A stretch of 64,000 nt of DNA, taken from the NCBI GenBank assembly GCA_021234155.1, contig JAJEKV010000375.1, positions 186,001-250,000 on the forward strand. The letters are read 5' to 3'. The position numbers and the translations under genes were made by a program. Below, piece by piece: positions 45,073 through 56,290 of the stretch (positions are counted from its first letter, which is position 1; every line of letters starts with the position of its first letter). Origin of the DNA: Isoetes taiwanensis. Its lineage: Eukaryota; Streptophyta; Lycopodiopsida; Isoetales; Isoetaceae. The notes beneath the pieces were generated by a model. It did not search any database and was not told the origin of the DNA. It saw only the letters and a list, made by a program, of their open reading frames with translations.

Positions 45073-46596
45073 GGTGCGGGAAGGGGACACGAAGGTGTCT
45101 TGCACGCCCTTCCCCTATGAGCTCCTATGATAGCAAAAGCATAACATAACATCAGCACTAGCAATAACAATCCAATCAATTACCTCGAAGGGTCGTACAT
45201 CCGTACAACCATAGATACATCCAAGATAATCATATACCGTAAAATATATGAGCTCCTACCCAGGCTCAAACTCAAAATGAAGTAGATCCACTACCGACCT
45301 CACGATAGAGTAGACCGATATATAACAATGGTGGGGCTGGCTATAGATAATGACTAGGGTTGACCATCCTATTCGCCCCTCCTGTGCATACTTTGCAGAT
45401 GGGCTAAATCGGGTTCTTGGCATGGCTATAACCTGCCGGAGACGTAGTCTCATGGTATCACCCAATGGGACTACTCCAAGTTGTATCTCTCCAGTCTGAT
45501 GAGGTAGGAACTGTTGCATCTCTCCTTCCCGAGGCCTAGTGGTTCCGTGGACAGCTAGAGGATCGTGGCAACACACGTCCTTACCCGACTGAACTCCCCA
45601 AAACAAGAGCTAGGCCAACACCTGCAACTCTTGAGAGTCAGGGCGACACCATTGACCTAGGAAGTGTTGAACCCATACCCGTCACACATGAAGTGACCGA
45701 CTGTGGCCTAGCCCGCGATGGGTCCCCAGTCAAGGGCCGCCAGGGACCTCCCTCCAATTTACCATTAATCTCGTTATGTGGTGCTAAGTCACTCCATAGC
45801 CCCCGTAGCTGGGTGGGTTCCTATGCACATGCCGCATAATAATATGAACTAAGGGGTCTAAACTAGAAGCACCATCTAAATAGTGGCTACTAGGACTCTA
45901 TCCCCCTTTCCAATACAAGAGGAGCAAACATGATCAACCATCATCATATATCCACATAACATGATAAATAATAAGAATTACATCTAATCCTAATCAAATG
46001 CATCTAACTTACAGTTAGGGTTCATTGATTCGGGTTCAAACTCGCCTGAAGGTTCTAGAATGGCTCTACTGGAGATACAAACTATTAACCCACCTGGAAC
46101 TCTATCTTCCAGGTGATCTACAAAAGAATCTACTCCAAATACCTGCTCCAAAGAAACTCCCTCCTGCTCCCAACATCTCCATGATCTTCAAAGTGTTTGA
46201 AGTAGATCCCACTCCTTTGGATGCGCACATACTCAGGGGGCTGCTATGCTAGGCTGTGCCACAGTAGACGGCTCTCGAAATGGAGTTTCGAGCGCGAACA
46301 AGGTTTCAAGAGTGTGGGAGCCAGAAAAATGGCCTAGGATTAGGGTTTGGCAATTTATAGGTTAGGGTTGCCATGTCATGCCACGTGGCTCCAATGGGAT
46401 GCATCCATGTATGGTGTTCACAGGGATGGCCCATGTGGAAAATGGTCCATCCCTAAGATTGGCTAAGTTATGTGAATAACTTAGCCATGCTCCCCTCCAC
46501 ATTTATATGGAATACAAGGCTACTAAGGTAGGCTTGTATGGTGACGTGGACTATAAATATACGTATTTATATCGTATATTTTAGGGGAAAGTCACA
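45073..46596 (-). repeat. 5' LTR of element B, main part
   Basis: On the minus strand it starts TGTGACTTTCCCC at 46596 and continues with ATATACGAT, AATACGTATATT and CCACGTCAC. This parallels the start of element A's LTR in order and spacing. Near 45370-45390 it also shares GCACAGGAGGGGCG-type sequence with A's LTR. With 35313-35201 it makes one LTR of about 1.64 kb. The relation shows that A and B belong to one element family that has diverged considerably. Confidence 0.65.
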
Positions 46597-47307
46597 CATA
46601 CATGCTGAGAATATCAAATGTGGGTCTCACTTTCACATACTCTAAACTTCAGGATTCAAGGTGTTTTGTTGAATAATCATAGACTGCACAAAGTTTGTAC
46701 GATTCTTTGGACGCTCATATTGAAGAGACTTATTCGCTATTGTTGCTATGAATCAAAAATCCCCGCTGATTTTTACATGGTGCTAGCTCCTCGCTTTGGA
46801 TTCCCTATTCGATGGCTTTTAACTCAATAGCCGCGGTTTCTAGTAACCCTTCAGCAGTGGCATGATCAAGGAGATGTAAATTTTCTTTAAATCGGGCAAG
46901 AGCTATAAGGTAAACTATACTCACATCCTTATGAGTTGGGCGCACTTTGGGATGAAATACCTTGCATCGAGATGTTCAAAAATTTTTTTTTGCAATGCAC
47001 TTTGGGTCAATGAATGGAATACTCTACATAGTTATGGCTCACAATTTTTTTATTCTTTTTGCGCCTAACCTTAAATCGCAAGTAAAAACATACATGCTTC
47101 CAAACATCTATTGCAAATACAAATAATCCATATGTGGAATAGTTTAGGTAAAGTTCTAGATAAGTGTATTTAAATCCCGCTAATATTTTATCCCCGGGTT
47201 TGTTATTTTGTTTGCATCCGAGTCACTTTGATTTTGTTATGTACTAGACAATATTCTTTAAGATCTATAAGGCACAAATTGTAAAGATGTATTGTTTGTA
47301 ACCTAAC
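46597..47307. other. Short intergenic stretch
   Basis: AT-rich DNA between element B and the Copia element. No gene or repeat recognised. Confidence 0.4.
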
Positions 47308-47887
47308 TATTAGAAAAAATAGTGCTTCTATGGTGCAAATTTCGATTTAAGTACTAAGATGTCTACACATAACAAGTTTAAAGAGATAAAACCACATTCA
47401 GATTATAATGCAATGAATCGAGATAAAACCATTAGAATTTTAATTGTGCAAGCACCGTAGCTTTGAGTATGACCCAATCACTATAGCTGCATTGACTGCA
47501 CATAATAATGCAAGTAGATCCCGATAACCCAAGCCCCAACTAAAGTTGGGCTCAAGATAGATCGAAAATAATCCTCGCCTCCCTAATACAAAACGGGTAT
47601 GCTTCTTTTGATCTTTATTCATCATTCTACGACTTGAAGTCGTGATTCGATGCAACCGTATCGAATTCAAATTGTGTTTCGCTCTAAATATAGTGCCTAA
47701 ACCTCCTCGACTATATAGGGAAATATCATATATGGCATATATGTCTTCCTTTTCTATAAATATGACCCATATGTAAGATCATGTTTATCCATGAAAAAAC
47801 ATTCTATGTAATCAATGTCTGCAAATTGTGATCATTCGTTGTGGTGTCGCTTCATAATATGTGATGACTAATTTTTCTATTCTCACA
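47308..47887 (-). repeat. 3' LTR of the Copia element
   Basis: 580 bp, matching the other LTR but with about 110-130 bp more in the middle (around 47640-47760). The terminal TG...CA is partly mutated at the 47308 end (TATTAG against TGTTAG). Confidence 0.85.
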
Positions 47888-48169
47888 TTCCTCCTTCATC
47901 ACATATCTCACAGAATATTCATGTCATTCCTAAATTCTACAAATTTGGTTTTGGCCAATGCTTTTGTAAACACATATGAGATTTGTCTTGCAAAGATTTA
48001 TGTACTCCATCTCAGAGATATCCTTTTCCCCGCCGATCCCCTCAAAAAAGTGAATATTGAGTTTTATGTGCTTTGTTCTCTCATGATCTACGTGATCCTT
48101 TTACAATAGCAATGCAACTTTGGTTGTCTCAGAAGATCTTGGTAGGCTCAACTCGACAAAGAATGTAGT

Positions 48170-50712
48170 TCATCTAAAAGTCTTCTTAGCCATACAACTT
48201 CTTTTGGTGGCCAATGAGGACGCTGTATTCAACATTCGGCTGAGACATGGCAACGCTTTTTGTTTCTTGCTTCTCCACGCAATTGACCCTCCACCTAGAA
48301 AGACAACATATCCTAAGGTGGATTTATGTGTGCTCAAATCCCTCCTAATCTGCATCACTGTAAGCATAGAGCTTCAAATTTTCATTATTGTAGGTGATTC
48401 CATACTCTGCAGTTCCCTTTAGATATTTCAAACCTCTTTTGCCTGCTAACCAGTGTGCTTTACTTGGATTGTGGCACATTCTGCTCAACACATTAACTAT
48501 GTATGCTATGTCCGAGCGCATATTATTTGCCAGATATAGCAAGCAACCAACGAGTGCCCTGTTGGGTACCTTTTCCATTTCGAGTTTTTCTTCATCTATA
48601 AGAGGAACATCATCAGTCAATCTGTGTCCTGGTACTGCTGGAGTTTTAACAGGATGTGCATCATGTTGAATCTCTTGAGCATGTTCTGGATATGCCTGCA
48701 TTGCTTTAGTTTCATAATCTTCTTTGATCTATTTCTGATTACTTCAATGCCAAGGAACTGCTTTAATTCTCCCATATATGTCATGTTGAATCTTGCCATC
48801 AGAATATTCTTGCATTTGTTTAGGCAAATCGTGCTATTAGCAGCCATGATACAATCGTCCACATATAAGGCGATTATACAAAAATCTTCCCCTGACCTAT
48901 ATAAATTACCATCGTTCTTCAGCTTTTCAAACCGCTGCACTCTGAGGAAATTATCCATGCACATGTACCATTCTCTTGGAGATTGCTTTAGCTAATACAC
49001 CGCCCTATTAAGCTTCCAAACTTTGTTTTCCTGTGTCTCTGTTCCAAATGGGAGCTTCATATATACATTACCTTCAAGCTTGGCATTTAAAAATGCGGTT
49101 TTTACGTCCATGTGATGGAGTTCTAGGTCCATAGCATTAGCCATATTGAGTAGTAATCTCAGGCTAGTTAGTTTGACTATAGGAGAATAAGTTTCGTCAT
49201 AATCCTTCCCTTTGTTTTGTGTGCATCCTCGTGCCACAAGTCTCGCCTTATAACTTTGGCTTCCATCTGCATTTGTCTTTATTTTGAATAGCCATTTGCT
49301 CCCTATAATATTCTGATTTTGTGGAAAATCCACCGCTTCATATGTATTTGTTTTGCTAAAGGATTCCAGCTCCTCTTTTTATTGCCTCAATCCACTTTTC
49401 CCTTGTCGCCACAATTAAGGACGCCTTTCATATGTTTTTGGTAATTCAAGATCATTCATGATAGCAAGAATTTGTTCATGATCATACGCCGACCGCTTCA
49501 ATCCTCTTACTTTTCCCCAAAATTTCGCTTCTTCCATAATTATCAATATTTATCTTCAAGTCTTCAATCAATTTTTCAGCCAGGTTTTTTTTTTTTAGCA
49601 TACATAGTCTCATGATGTGTTGCTTTTCTAAGTCACCTTCATTTCATCGCCATCGCCCTGTTTCATTGTTTTGTGCGCTTTCAGCTTTTGATGTTCTGTA
49701 TCATTGTCCGCCTCAAGATCAACTTCAAATTGTACCTTTTTATCGCTTGGCTTTTCATTTGTTTCTATCTTTTGGGATATCTATCTTTATATAGTGTTCC
49801 ATCATCAAAATAACATCTCGGCTTATTACAATATCTTTTGTTTGTGGATATAAACCCTATATCCTTTTTGACTCGTGAGTCATAGCCAACAAGGTAGCCA
49901 ACCGTAGTCTTATTGTCTAACTTCTGTCTAAGTTCTGATGGTATATGAGTATAAGCTAGACAACCGTATGCCTTGAATATATCAAAACTTAACTCATCAT
50001 TGCAATTTGACCAGGGGTTTTGAGGTACATTACCTTGAATGGTGGCCGATGGCAGGTTGTTTTGTATCAGCACGGTTGTCTTCAACGCCTCTTCCCAAAG
50101 CTAATTTGGTAGACCACTATGCTTGATGATTGTTCTTACAGCATCCATGATCGTTCTATTCTTTCTTTCTGCAACTCCGTTCTACTGAGGGTTGTACCTG
50201 CACGTTAATTGTCTTCTAATTCCATTTGAAACACAAAAGTGCTTAAACTTGCATGAGAGGTATTCATCTCCACGACCAGATTGGATACACTTCACTTGCT
50301 TTCCAGTTTATCTTTCTGCTTCTGTTATGAAATGTTTTAAGGCTATTATAGCCTGAGATTTCTTTGCCAGACAATAGCATACACATCTCTTGCTATAGTC
50401 GTCAGTGAAAGTTAGGAAGTATTGCTTATTGTTTCTACTTCTCACATTCAATGGCCCACACAGATCATTGTGGACTAACTCAATGACATCTTTAGCTCTA
50501 TGTTTGGTTTTAGTCAAAGGTAGCCTGCTGAACTTTCCAAGCATACAGCCTTTGCAAATGAATTTTTCTTTTCGCTCATGATTGCATTTTATCCATCCCT
50601 TTTCTGCTAAATACTTTATGTTGTTACAGTTGGTATGCCCAAGTCGGTTGTGCCATAATTCTACATCATCCAGGTTAACAGAGTATATGCTGGGATCAGT
50701 TACACCATTCAA
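48170..50712 (-). pseudogene. Copia pol: integrase, RT, RNase H
   Basis: On the minus strand from 50712, GAG-pre-integrase and zinc motifs come first (ELWHNRLGHTNC, CKGCMLGKFSRLPL). Integrase core pieces follow (ELVHNDLCGPLNV, FLTFTDDYSKR), then AYGCLAYTHIPSELRQKLD (about 49980). RT begins IGSKWLFKIK with KARLVARGCTQ, MDVKTAFLNAKLEGNVYM, and an intact catalytic motif ALYVDDCIMAA (about 48870). It continues with MTYMGELKQFLGIEV. RNase H has LYAYSDAD and STHKSTLGYVVFLGGG. The segments are in different frames with stops between them. The RT motif is preserved, but the gene cannot give one product. Confidence 0.88.
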
Positions 50713-51143
50713 TTGAAATAAGTTTCCATGTATTTTGAGCTAGAAACTTCAATTCATTATCAAAATAGATTTTACAAGCCATTGAGTTGAAGGTGATCCT
50801 ATACCCTAAATCAACTAGTCGACTAATGTAAATTAGATTTTGATTATGCTTGGAAGGCACAAAACATTTTCTATGTCAATTACATTCCCTTGAAGATTTA
50901 TGAGTTGTAACAAACCAAAGGTTTCTATTGATCCAGAAAATCTCGCTTCCAACTTGATTTTTCTAGAATTTGCTTGTTTTAGATTTTGAGTAGATCAAGA
51001 GATTGAACTAATCGATTCTCACCCACTATCAACTACAAATGCGTCACATGAGGTGTTAGCTCCATCTTTTTTATCAAGTACAGCAAATGCACAATTTACC
51101 TCATTTTCGTCCTCAACTTCTTTTTCCTCTTGGTCTTTTTTTT

Positions 51144-52078
51144 CTAGGTTGCTAGGTTGACAAAAGCGTGCCTTTTTTTTTCCTCCCCGACCCCTATTTG
51201 CTTGATTTCTTCCTCCTCTAAGGTTTTTCCCTTTACCTCATCCATAATCTTTGGTGAAGAGCACTTAGCTGCTATGCGACCTTTTGCCACCACAGCTATA
51301 ACAAGCCCCGGGTCATTTTTGAATTTGGGGCGCCACTTTAAAGTGACCTGCTTTGTGCAAAGAATAACACTTACCCTTGCTAGTGTTACCAAAGATAAAG
51401 CATCTCGGGCTTGGCTCTTCTCCCTTACTCATCCTTTTCTATTCATATTCTGCTCGAGGATAGTCTCATCTTCTTCTTGTGTCTTGGTCATATTTCTTAT
51501 AAATAGAGCCAGCTGCTCATTTTCAATTATTGGTCTTGATATCTGAAGCACTTGGCTTCTTTCAGATATGCTTACTCCTGCTCCAGATAGATCCGCTATA
51601 ATATTATCAAAATTATTGAAAAATTCTAAAGCATCTCCATCTTCTTGTAGTTTCAAACCCCTTAACTCTTTTTCTAGTAGATCTATCTGTGATGACGTTT
51701 TTCTTCAAATTGCTTAAGAAGAAACTTCCACATCTGTCTAGGTGTCTTATTTCTTAGCTTAAACCTAATCGTAGGACTCATGCCTTGAGCTTCTTTGAGT
51801 CTGGCATACGCAGACCTTCTTGCTCCAATACTCAATACTGTTTGTGCAGCATTCACATTACCTATATCGCCATCGTTAGCACGAATATTAACAGAGTTTT
51901 CTGACTTGCTAATGGTATCCAACTCATTCTGAGTTTCTTCACTTTCTGGATCTACCAGATCCCACAATTCTTCAACTTCGAGGATGTGTTTGATTGAGTC
52001 CTTCCACATCTGGAACCCAGCTCCTCCCTTAAACACTTCTACACTGCTCAACATGCTTGCACCGAAATGACTAGACAT
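51144..52078 (-). pseudogene. Copia gag
   Basis: It starts MSSHFGASMLSSVEVFKGGA at 52078, 20 nt after the LTR end, and runs to a stop at 51683. It reads GFQMWKDSIKHILEVEELWD and KTPRQMWKFLLKQFEEK. A second frame (51656-51429) has GDALEFFNNFDNIIADLSGA. A third (51392-51144) carries a damaged CCHC knuckle (CYSCGGKRSH in one frame, KC in another). This matches the capsid and nucleocapsid order of plant Copia gag. Confidence 0.8.
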
Positions 52079-52084
52079 CTTCCT

Positions 52085-52096
52085 GCTCTGATACCA
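52085..52096 (-). other. Primer-binding site of the Copia element (tRNA-iMet)
   Basis: The minus strand reads CA (LTR end), T, then TGGTATCAGAGC, an exact match to the plant initiator-Met tRNA 3' end complement. Confidence 0.92.
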
Positions 52097-52097
52097 A

Positions 52098-52544
52098 TGT
52101 TAGAAAAATAGTGCTGCTACGGATGCCAATTTCGATTTAAGTACTAAGATGTCTACACCTAACAAGTTTAAAGAGATAAAACCACATTCAGATTATAATG
52201 CAAAGAATCGAGTTTAATTATGCAAGCACTGTAGCTTTGGGTATGACGCAATCACTGTAGCTGCATTGACTGCACCTAATAATGCAAGTAGATCCCGACC
52301 AACCAAGCTCCAACTAAAGTTGGGCTCAATATAGATCGAAATGATCTTGCTCTCCTGGAATACAAAAACCTGTATGCTTCTTTGATCTTTATTCACATCA
52401 TTCCGCCCGACTTGGAGTAGACCCATATATAAGATCATGTAGATCCATGAAAAGACATTCTATGTAATCAATGGATGCAAATTTGTGATCATTCTACTGT
52501 GGTGTTGCTCATAATATGTGATGACTATTTTTTCTATTCTCACA
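52098..52544 (-). repeat. 5' LTR of the Copia element
   Basis: 447 bp, TGTGAGAATAG...TTTCTAACA on the minus strand. It lacks an internal segment present in the 3' LTR. The two LTRs differ at many positions, indicating an old insertion. Confidence 0.88.
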
Positions 52545-52686
52545 GGAACTAGACATCTTTGTTTTCTATTTAAATGCCCAAACCCTTAAATGTTTGGTGA
52601 CTATAAATGGTTTTTAGTTGCAGACAGAAATATGGGAATGCCACTTCTGATAACGTGTTGTGTACATCAGAAAGAAGCTATCCCAC

Positions 52687-52953
52687 GAGGAAGTAATTGG
52701 TGCTGGAGTGATGCCACGTTTGTTCCAGTTCCTTATCCATAGTAATTTCCCACATCTTCAGGTTTGCATTATTGTTGAGAAAGGTTTAGTTACAATCTGT
52801 TCATCTACTTAGAATTTATATTTTATGACCATTGCAGTTTGAAGCAGCCTGGGCTCTTAGCAATATACCATCAGGAACAAAGGTCTGAGCATACATGTGT
52901 AGTGATAGAACATGGGGTTGTACCCATCTTTGTTAAACTTCTAAGTCCCCCCC
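52687..52953 (+). pseudogene. Importin-alpha gene fragment (armadillo repeat)
   Basis: Two exon pieces can be read: 52687-52761 (EEVIGAGVMPRLFQFLIHSN, then FPHLQ before a GT) and, after a 76-bp intron ending TTGCAG, 52838-52953 (FEAAWALSNIPSGTK). A one-base slip then gives SEHTCVVIEHGVVPIFVKLL. This is the conserved armadillo stretch of importin alpha, the adaptor that binds nuclear localisation signals. The intron is retained, so it derives from genomic DNA and not a processed transcript. Upstream and downstream exons are absent, so it is a relic of duplication or transposon capture. Confidence 0.85.
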
Positions 52954-52959
52954 AGTGAA

Positions 52960-55265
52960 AATGCATTTGCAGTTTCAAACTTATTTTCAATTGCAGAGTC
53001 AAAGGCCTTCTAAAGAACAATAATGCAAAGAAGGATACAAGTCCCCGCCCACGATAAGAGAATAGCATCATCACGTCCATTGCCATTAGCCTTGCCTTCA
53101 TAAGCATATGAAAAATCATGAGATTATGAAGCTGTTAAGAATGGAAAACGTCCTCTTGAGTAGTTTGGGTAGAAAATTTAGCAAAATGACAGTGAAATGC
53201 TTTCTTACAGATTTAGTTTTAGAGATAGAATGCTCAAGTTCTGTAGAGTCAATGTGAAATAGCTTTTTGAACAAATTGTTAAAGACCAGCTCCTTTTGAG
53301 CTATGTATTTGAGGCGAAGGAGCTTGGAGAGAATGATGTCTCAAAGATCAATGTTGTTCTTGAGGTAAATAATGCTATTAATTCCATTTGATATTTAATA
53401 TTTTTTGCTTTATCGATGAAATAAAGGGATTTCCACAAACAAGCATCCCTTCCATGCGTGGCTTTTGAGAATCTTGCTTTTGGCATGTCTGTTAGCAATT
53501 AATATCTCCTTAAGTTGATATGTTCAAAATTATTCCAATGAATAGCTTGGTATATCTGTAAGCTTCCATCATTAGGTTTTCTTTGGGACATCAAAAATCT
53601 CCTAGAGTCTTATGCAGGCGGAAGAAAGTGTTACCTCTGCTCTTCATAAAAAGTAGGAACCACATGCTTCGTGATTGTCCCTAAAGCAAAAGAGAGATAT
53701 TTTAGTCCCAAACAACCAAAGCAAACAAGTGAACAAAGGATGTTTAATTAAATCGGTTTTAAGGGTTTGAAAGACTTGCTTATTTATCAACCACAAGCTT
53801 TTGTAGGTTGTTTGAATTTGTGCTATTGTGGAAGGGAGATATAAGTGCAAGGGCAAAATATGGAACGTTGATAGTTGTTTGAGGTTCTGATGTTATTTTA
53901 AATGTATTTTCTTAAATTGCTAAAAATTAAGAGAGAAAAAGATGTAGAAAGAATATCGACATGTTTCTATTACCTCTCATGACCCAATTTCCAGCTTTGA
54001 ATCCCATTCTTATTTCATTGCAGGAGCTTGTGGTAGTGTGACAATCTTGCATAAGAGGCATTGGGTTCAATTCTTGCATATGCTTTCATAAAATATCTCA
54101 ATCGAGATTCTAGAAGCGTCCTTCACAATCAGGTAAAGGAGTATCTAAGTAATGCATATTTGCCTTTCTTGGATCTTTAATAGACAAATGTTGAGGCATA
54201 GGGATGGAGTGCACAACAAGAAGCTCATATCTTATTCACTTGTGATTCATTTACAATTTATCAAAGCAATGCAACTGTTTATTGAAAGCTCATTGGATCT
54301 TTAATAAACATAGGTTAATGCACATGGAATTCATATCTCATGTGTTTGTGATTCGTTCTTTGTCAAATAGGATACCATATTGGGATTTGTTTTCAATTTA
54401 TAGATGCAATAAAAATGTTTATTGAAAGTGCATTTCAACTTAGATATTGAAAAACACTTTAGCTAGCCCCGTATAAGAGCCTAGAAATGAAGGGAATCTT
54501 CATGAAATTTTACAAAATTTTAGATGTAATGAAATGAATAGTGGGTTATCCTCCACATACCGTTCATGAGAAGCTTTCCAAAAGCTTTCAACATGGAATC
54601 TTAGATTTTAACATAATCTAGAATCCTCATTGAATCACCATTTGAGTTTGACTTTGCCTACTAACGGCAAGAATCATTTAATAATACAAGAAATTTATCG
54701 CAGTGTGAATATTTCTCTTAAATGACCCACTTAGTGGTTCGAATTGTGTTTGGGCCCTCGCTGAATACAAATTGTGGAATTTTCTCACCAACTCACTTAT
54801 CGATTCCAAAATTTGTGTGTTAAACCCTCACTTGCAAAAGAGGATTCCTGGGGCCTCTAGAAAGGTTATCTTATGTTAGATGCTTGGGCATATAAAACCT
54901 GCACAGAAGAAGGGGTTGATGTCAAGGCCAGTTGAGCGAAGTGCATTTTGCCAAAGCACTCTGGGGGCTTGGGATGGTCGACTTCCATCTACAGAGAAAA
55001 GTATTGATTTCCAAGTTCATTTGGAGGAACTTGAATAATGTTGATGAGTCTCCAGGATCATGACTATTGTACCAATCTTTGCAGCTTTATGTCTCCTTTG
55101 GCTTTCCATCTATCAAGCCACTGCTTCCCTGGGCTCTTTTCTATCCATTGTCAGCTTATCCTAATGTGTCTCCTTTCCTCAGAGGGTTGCGAGATGCATG
55201 GAATACCGTGCACACGCTTTTCCATCTCCACCCTATGGGAGCTTCTACAACACCTTTATAGAAAA
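52960..55265. other. AT-rich interval with doubtful coding traces
   Basis: No gene recognised. Two short stretches look mildly protein-like: about 53275-53365 (plus, LLSYVFEAKELGENDVS) and 55067-55261 (plus, LYVSFGFPSIKPLLPWALF). They have no identified family and no clear splice sites. They may be further relics of a duplicated host region that includes the importin-alpha fragment. Confidence 0.3.
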
Positions 55266-55269
55266 AGCT

Positions 55270-56290
55270 TTCTATTTATAGATTGAGGTGCTTACCCACA
55301 AGCATGTAAAACATTTTAGAACATTCTATTTTGGTTCTTTGCAAAGTTAAAAAAAAAAAAAACTATTTTTAGACTGAGGTGCTTACTATACGATTCTGGA
55401 ACATACTACAACATTCTAAAATATTTTATTTTGGCTCTCATGAACATCTAAAACATTAGAGAACTTTCTAAAACTATCTAAACCATTATAGAACATTATA
55501 TTTTGACTTTTACAAGTTAAAAAAAAAAACTTTATATTTATAGGTGCTTACTCACGATTATCTACAATATTCTAGAACAATCAAGAACATTCTAGAATAT
55601 TTTAGAACTACCTAGAACTAAGATTCCCCTGAATTTTATCATAATTTATGAAGATTCCCTTAGATTCCTTTAGATTCCCTTAGACTCCCTTAGATTTTAT
55701 GAGATTGCCCGGTTCCCTTTATATTATATGAGATTTAAATAGATTCTATGAAGATTCTCTAGATACTCTAAGACTTCATCAATCCCTTAGATTCCCCTAG
55801 ATTTTAAGAGATTCCCTTAGACACATGAATATTTTCCTAGATTCTCTTACATTTTATGAGATTTTCTTAGATTCCCTTAGATTCTCCTAGATTTTTTTTA
55901 CATTCTAGAACTTTCTAGAACATTTTAGGACTTCAAAAAACATTCTCAAACCTCTCAACATCCTAGAACTTCTCGAAGTATTTCTTTTCCTTAGATTCCC
56001 TTACCTTCCCGTAGAGATTCCCAGATATTCTAAATCTTTCTTGAACATTCTAGAAATTACTAAAACAATCTGAAACTTTCTAGAAGGATTCCCTTAGATT
56101 CCCTTTCTACAAAATTCTGGAACTTTCTAGAAGAATTCTCTTAGATTCTCCCTAGATTCTCTTATATTATAAATCTTTTTGAACTTTCTAAAATATTCTC
56201 GAAACTTTGTATTCTAGAACTATCTAGAAGATTCTAAAGCTTTCTAGAGTTTTTTCCGTGACATTCTAGAACCATCTAGAATGTCATACT
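55270..56290. repeat. Degenerate simple repeat rich in TTCTAGAA (HSE-like)
   Basis: About 1 kb is made of two interleaved degenerate motifs, ATTCTAGAAC and TTAGATTCCC. The first contains alternating GAA/TTC blocks with 2-nt spacers, which is the heat-shock-element pattern. Perfect four-block runs occur at 55903-55920 (TTCTAGAACTTTCTAGAA), 56038-56055 (TTCTTGAACATTCTAGAA) and 56115-56132 (TTCTGGAACTTTCTAGAA), with several three-block and near-perfect ones around them. No adjacent gene is seen. It may simply be low-complexity DNA. Confidence 0.7.

Larger units (their letters stand above)
47308..52544 (-). mobile_element. Ty1/Copia retrotransposon (decayed)
   Basis: Two LTRs (52544-52098 and 47887-47308 on the minus strand), an exact primer-binding site and a polypurine-like run (GAAGGAGGAA) before the 3' LTR define the element. 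The order gag, zinc knuckle, GAG-pre-integrase, integrase, RT, RNase H (integrase before RT) makes it Copia. The coding region has many frameshifts. The flanks CTAAC and GGAAC do not form a good target duplication. Confidence 0.9.

Noticed and set aside
45200-45216. Right end of element A at ...CGTACA followed by ACCAT, giving an exact target duplication
   Set aside because: The end at 45067 gives a perfect TGTGACG/CGTCACA terminal inverted repeat like that of element B, with a one-mismatch target copy. The longer end lacks such a terminus.
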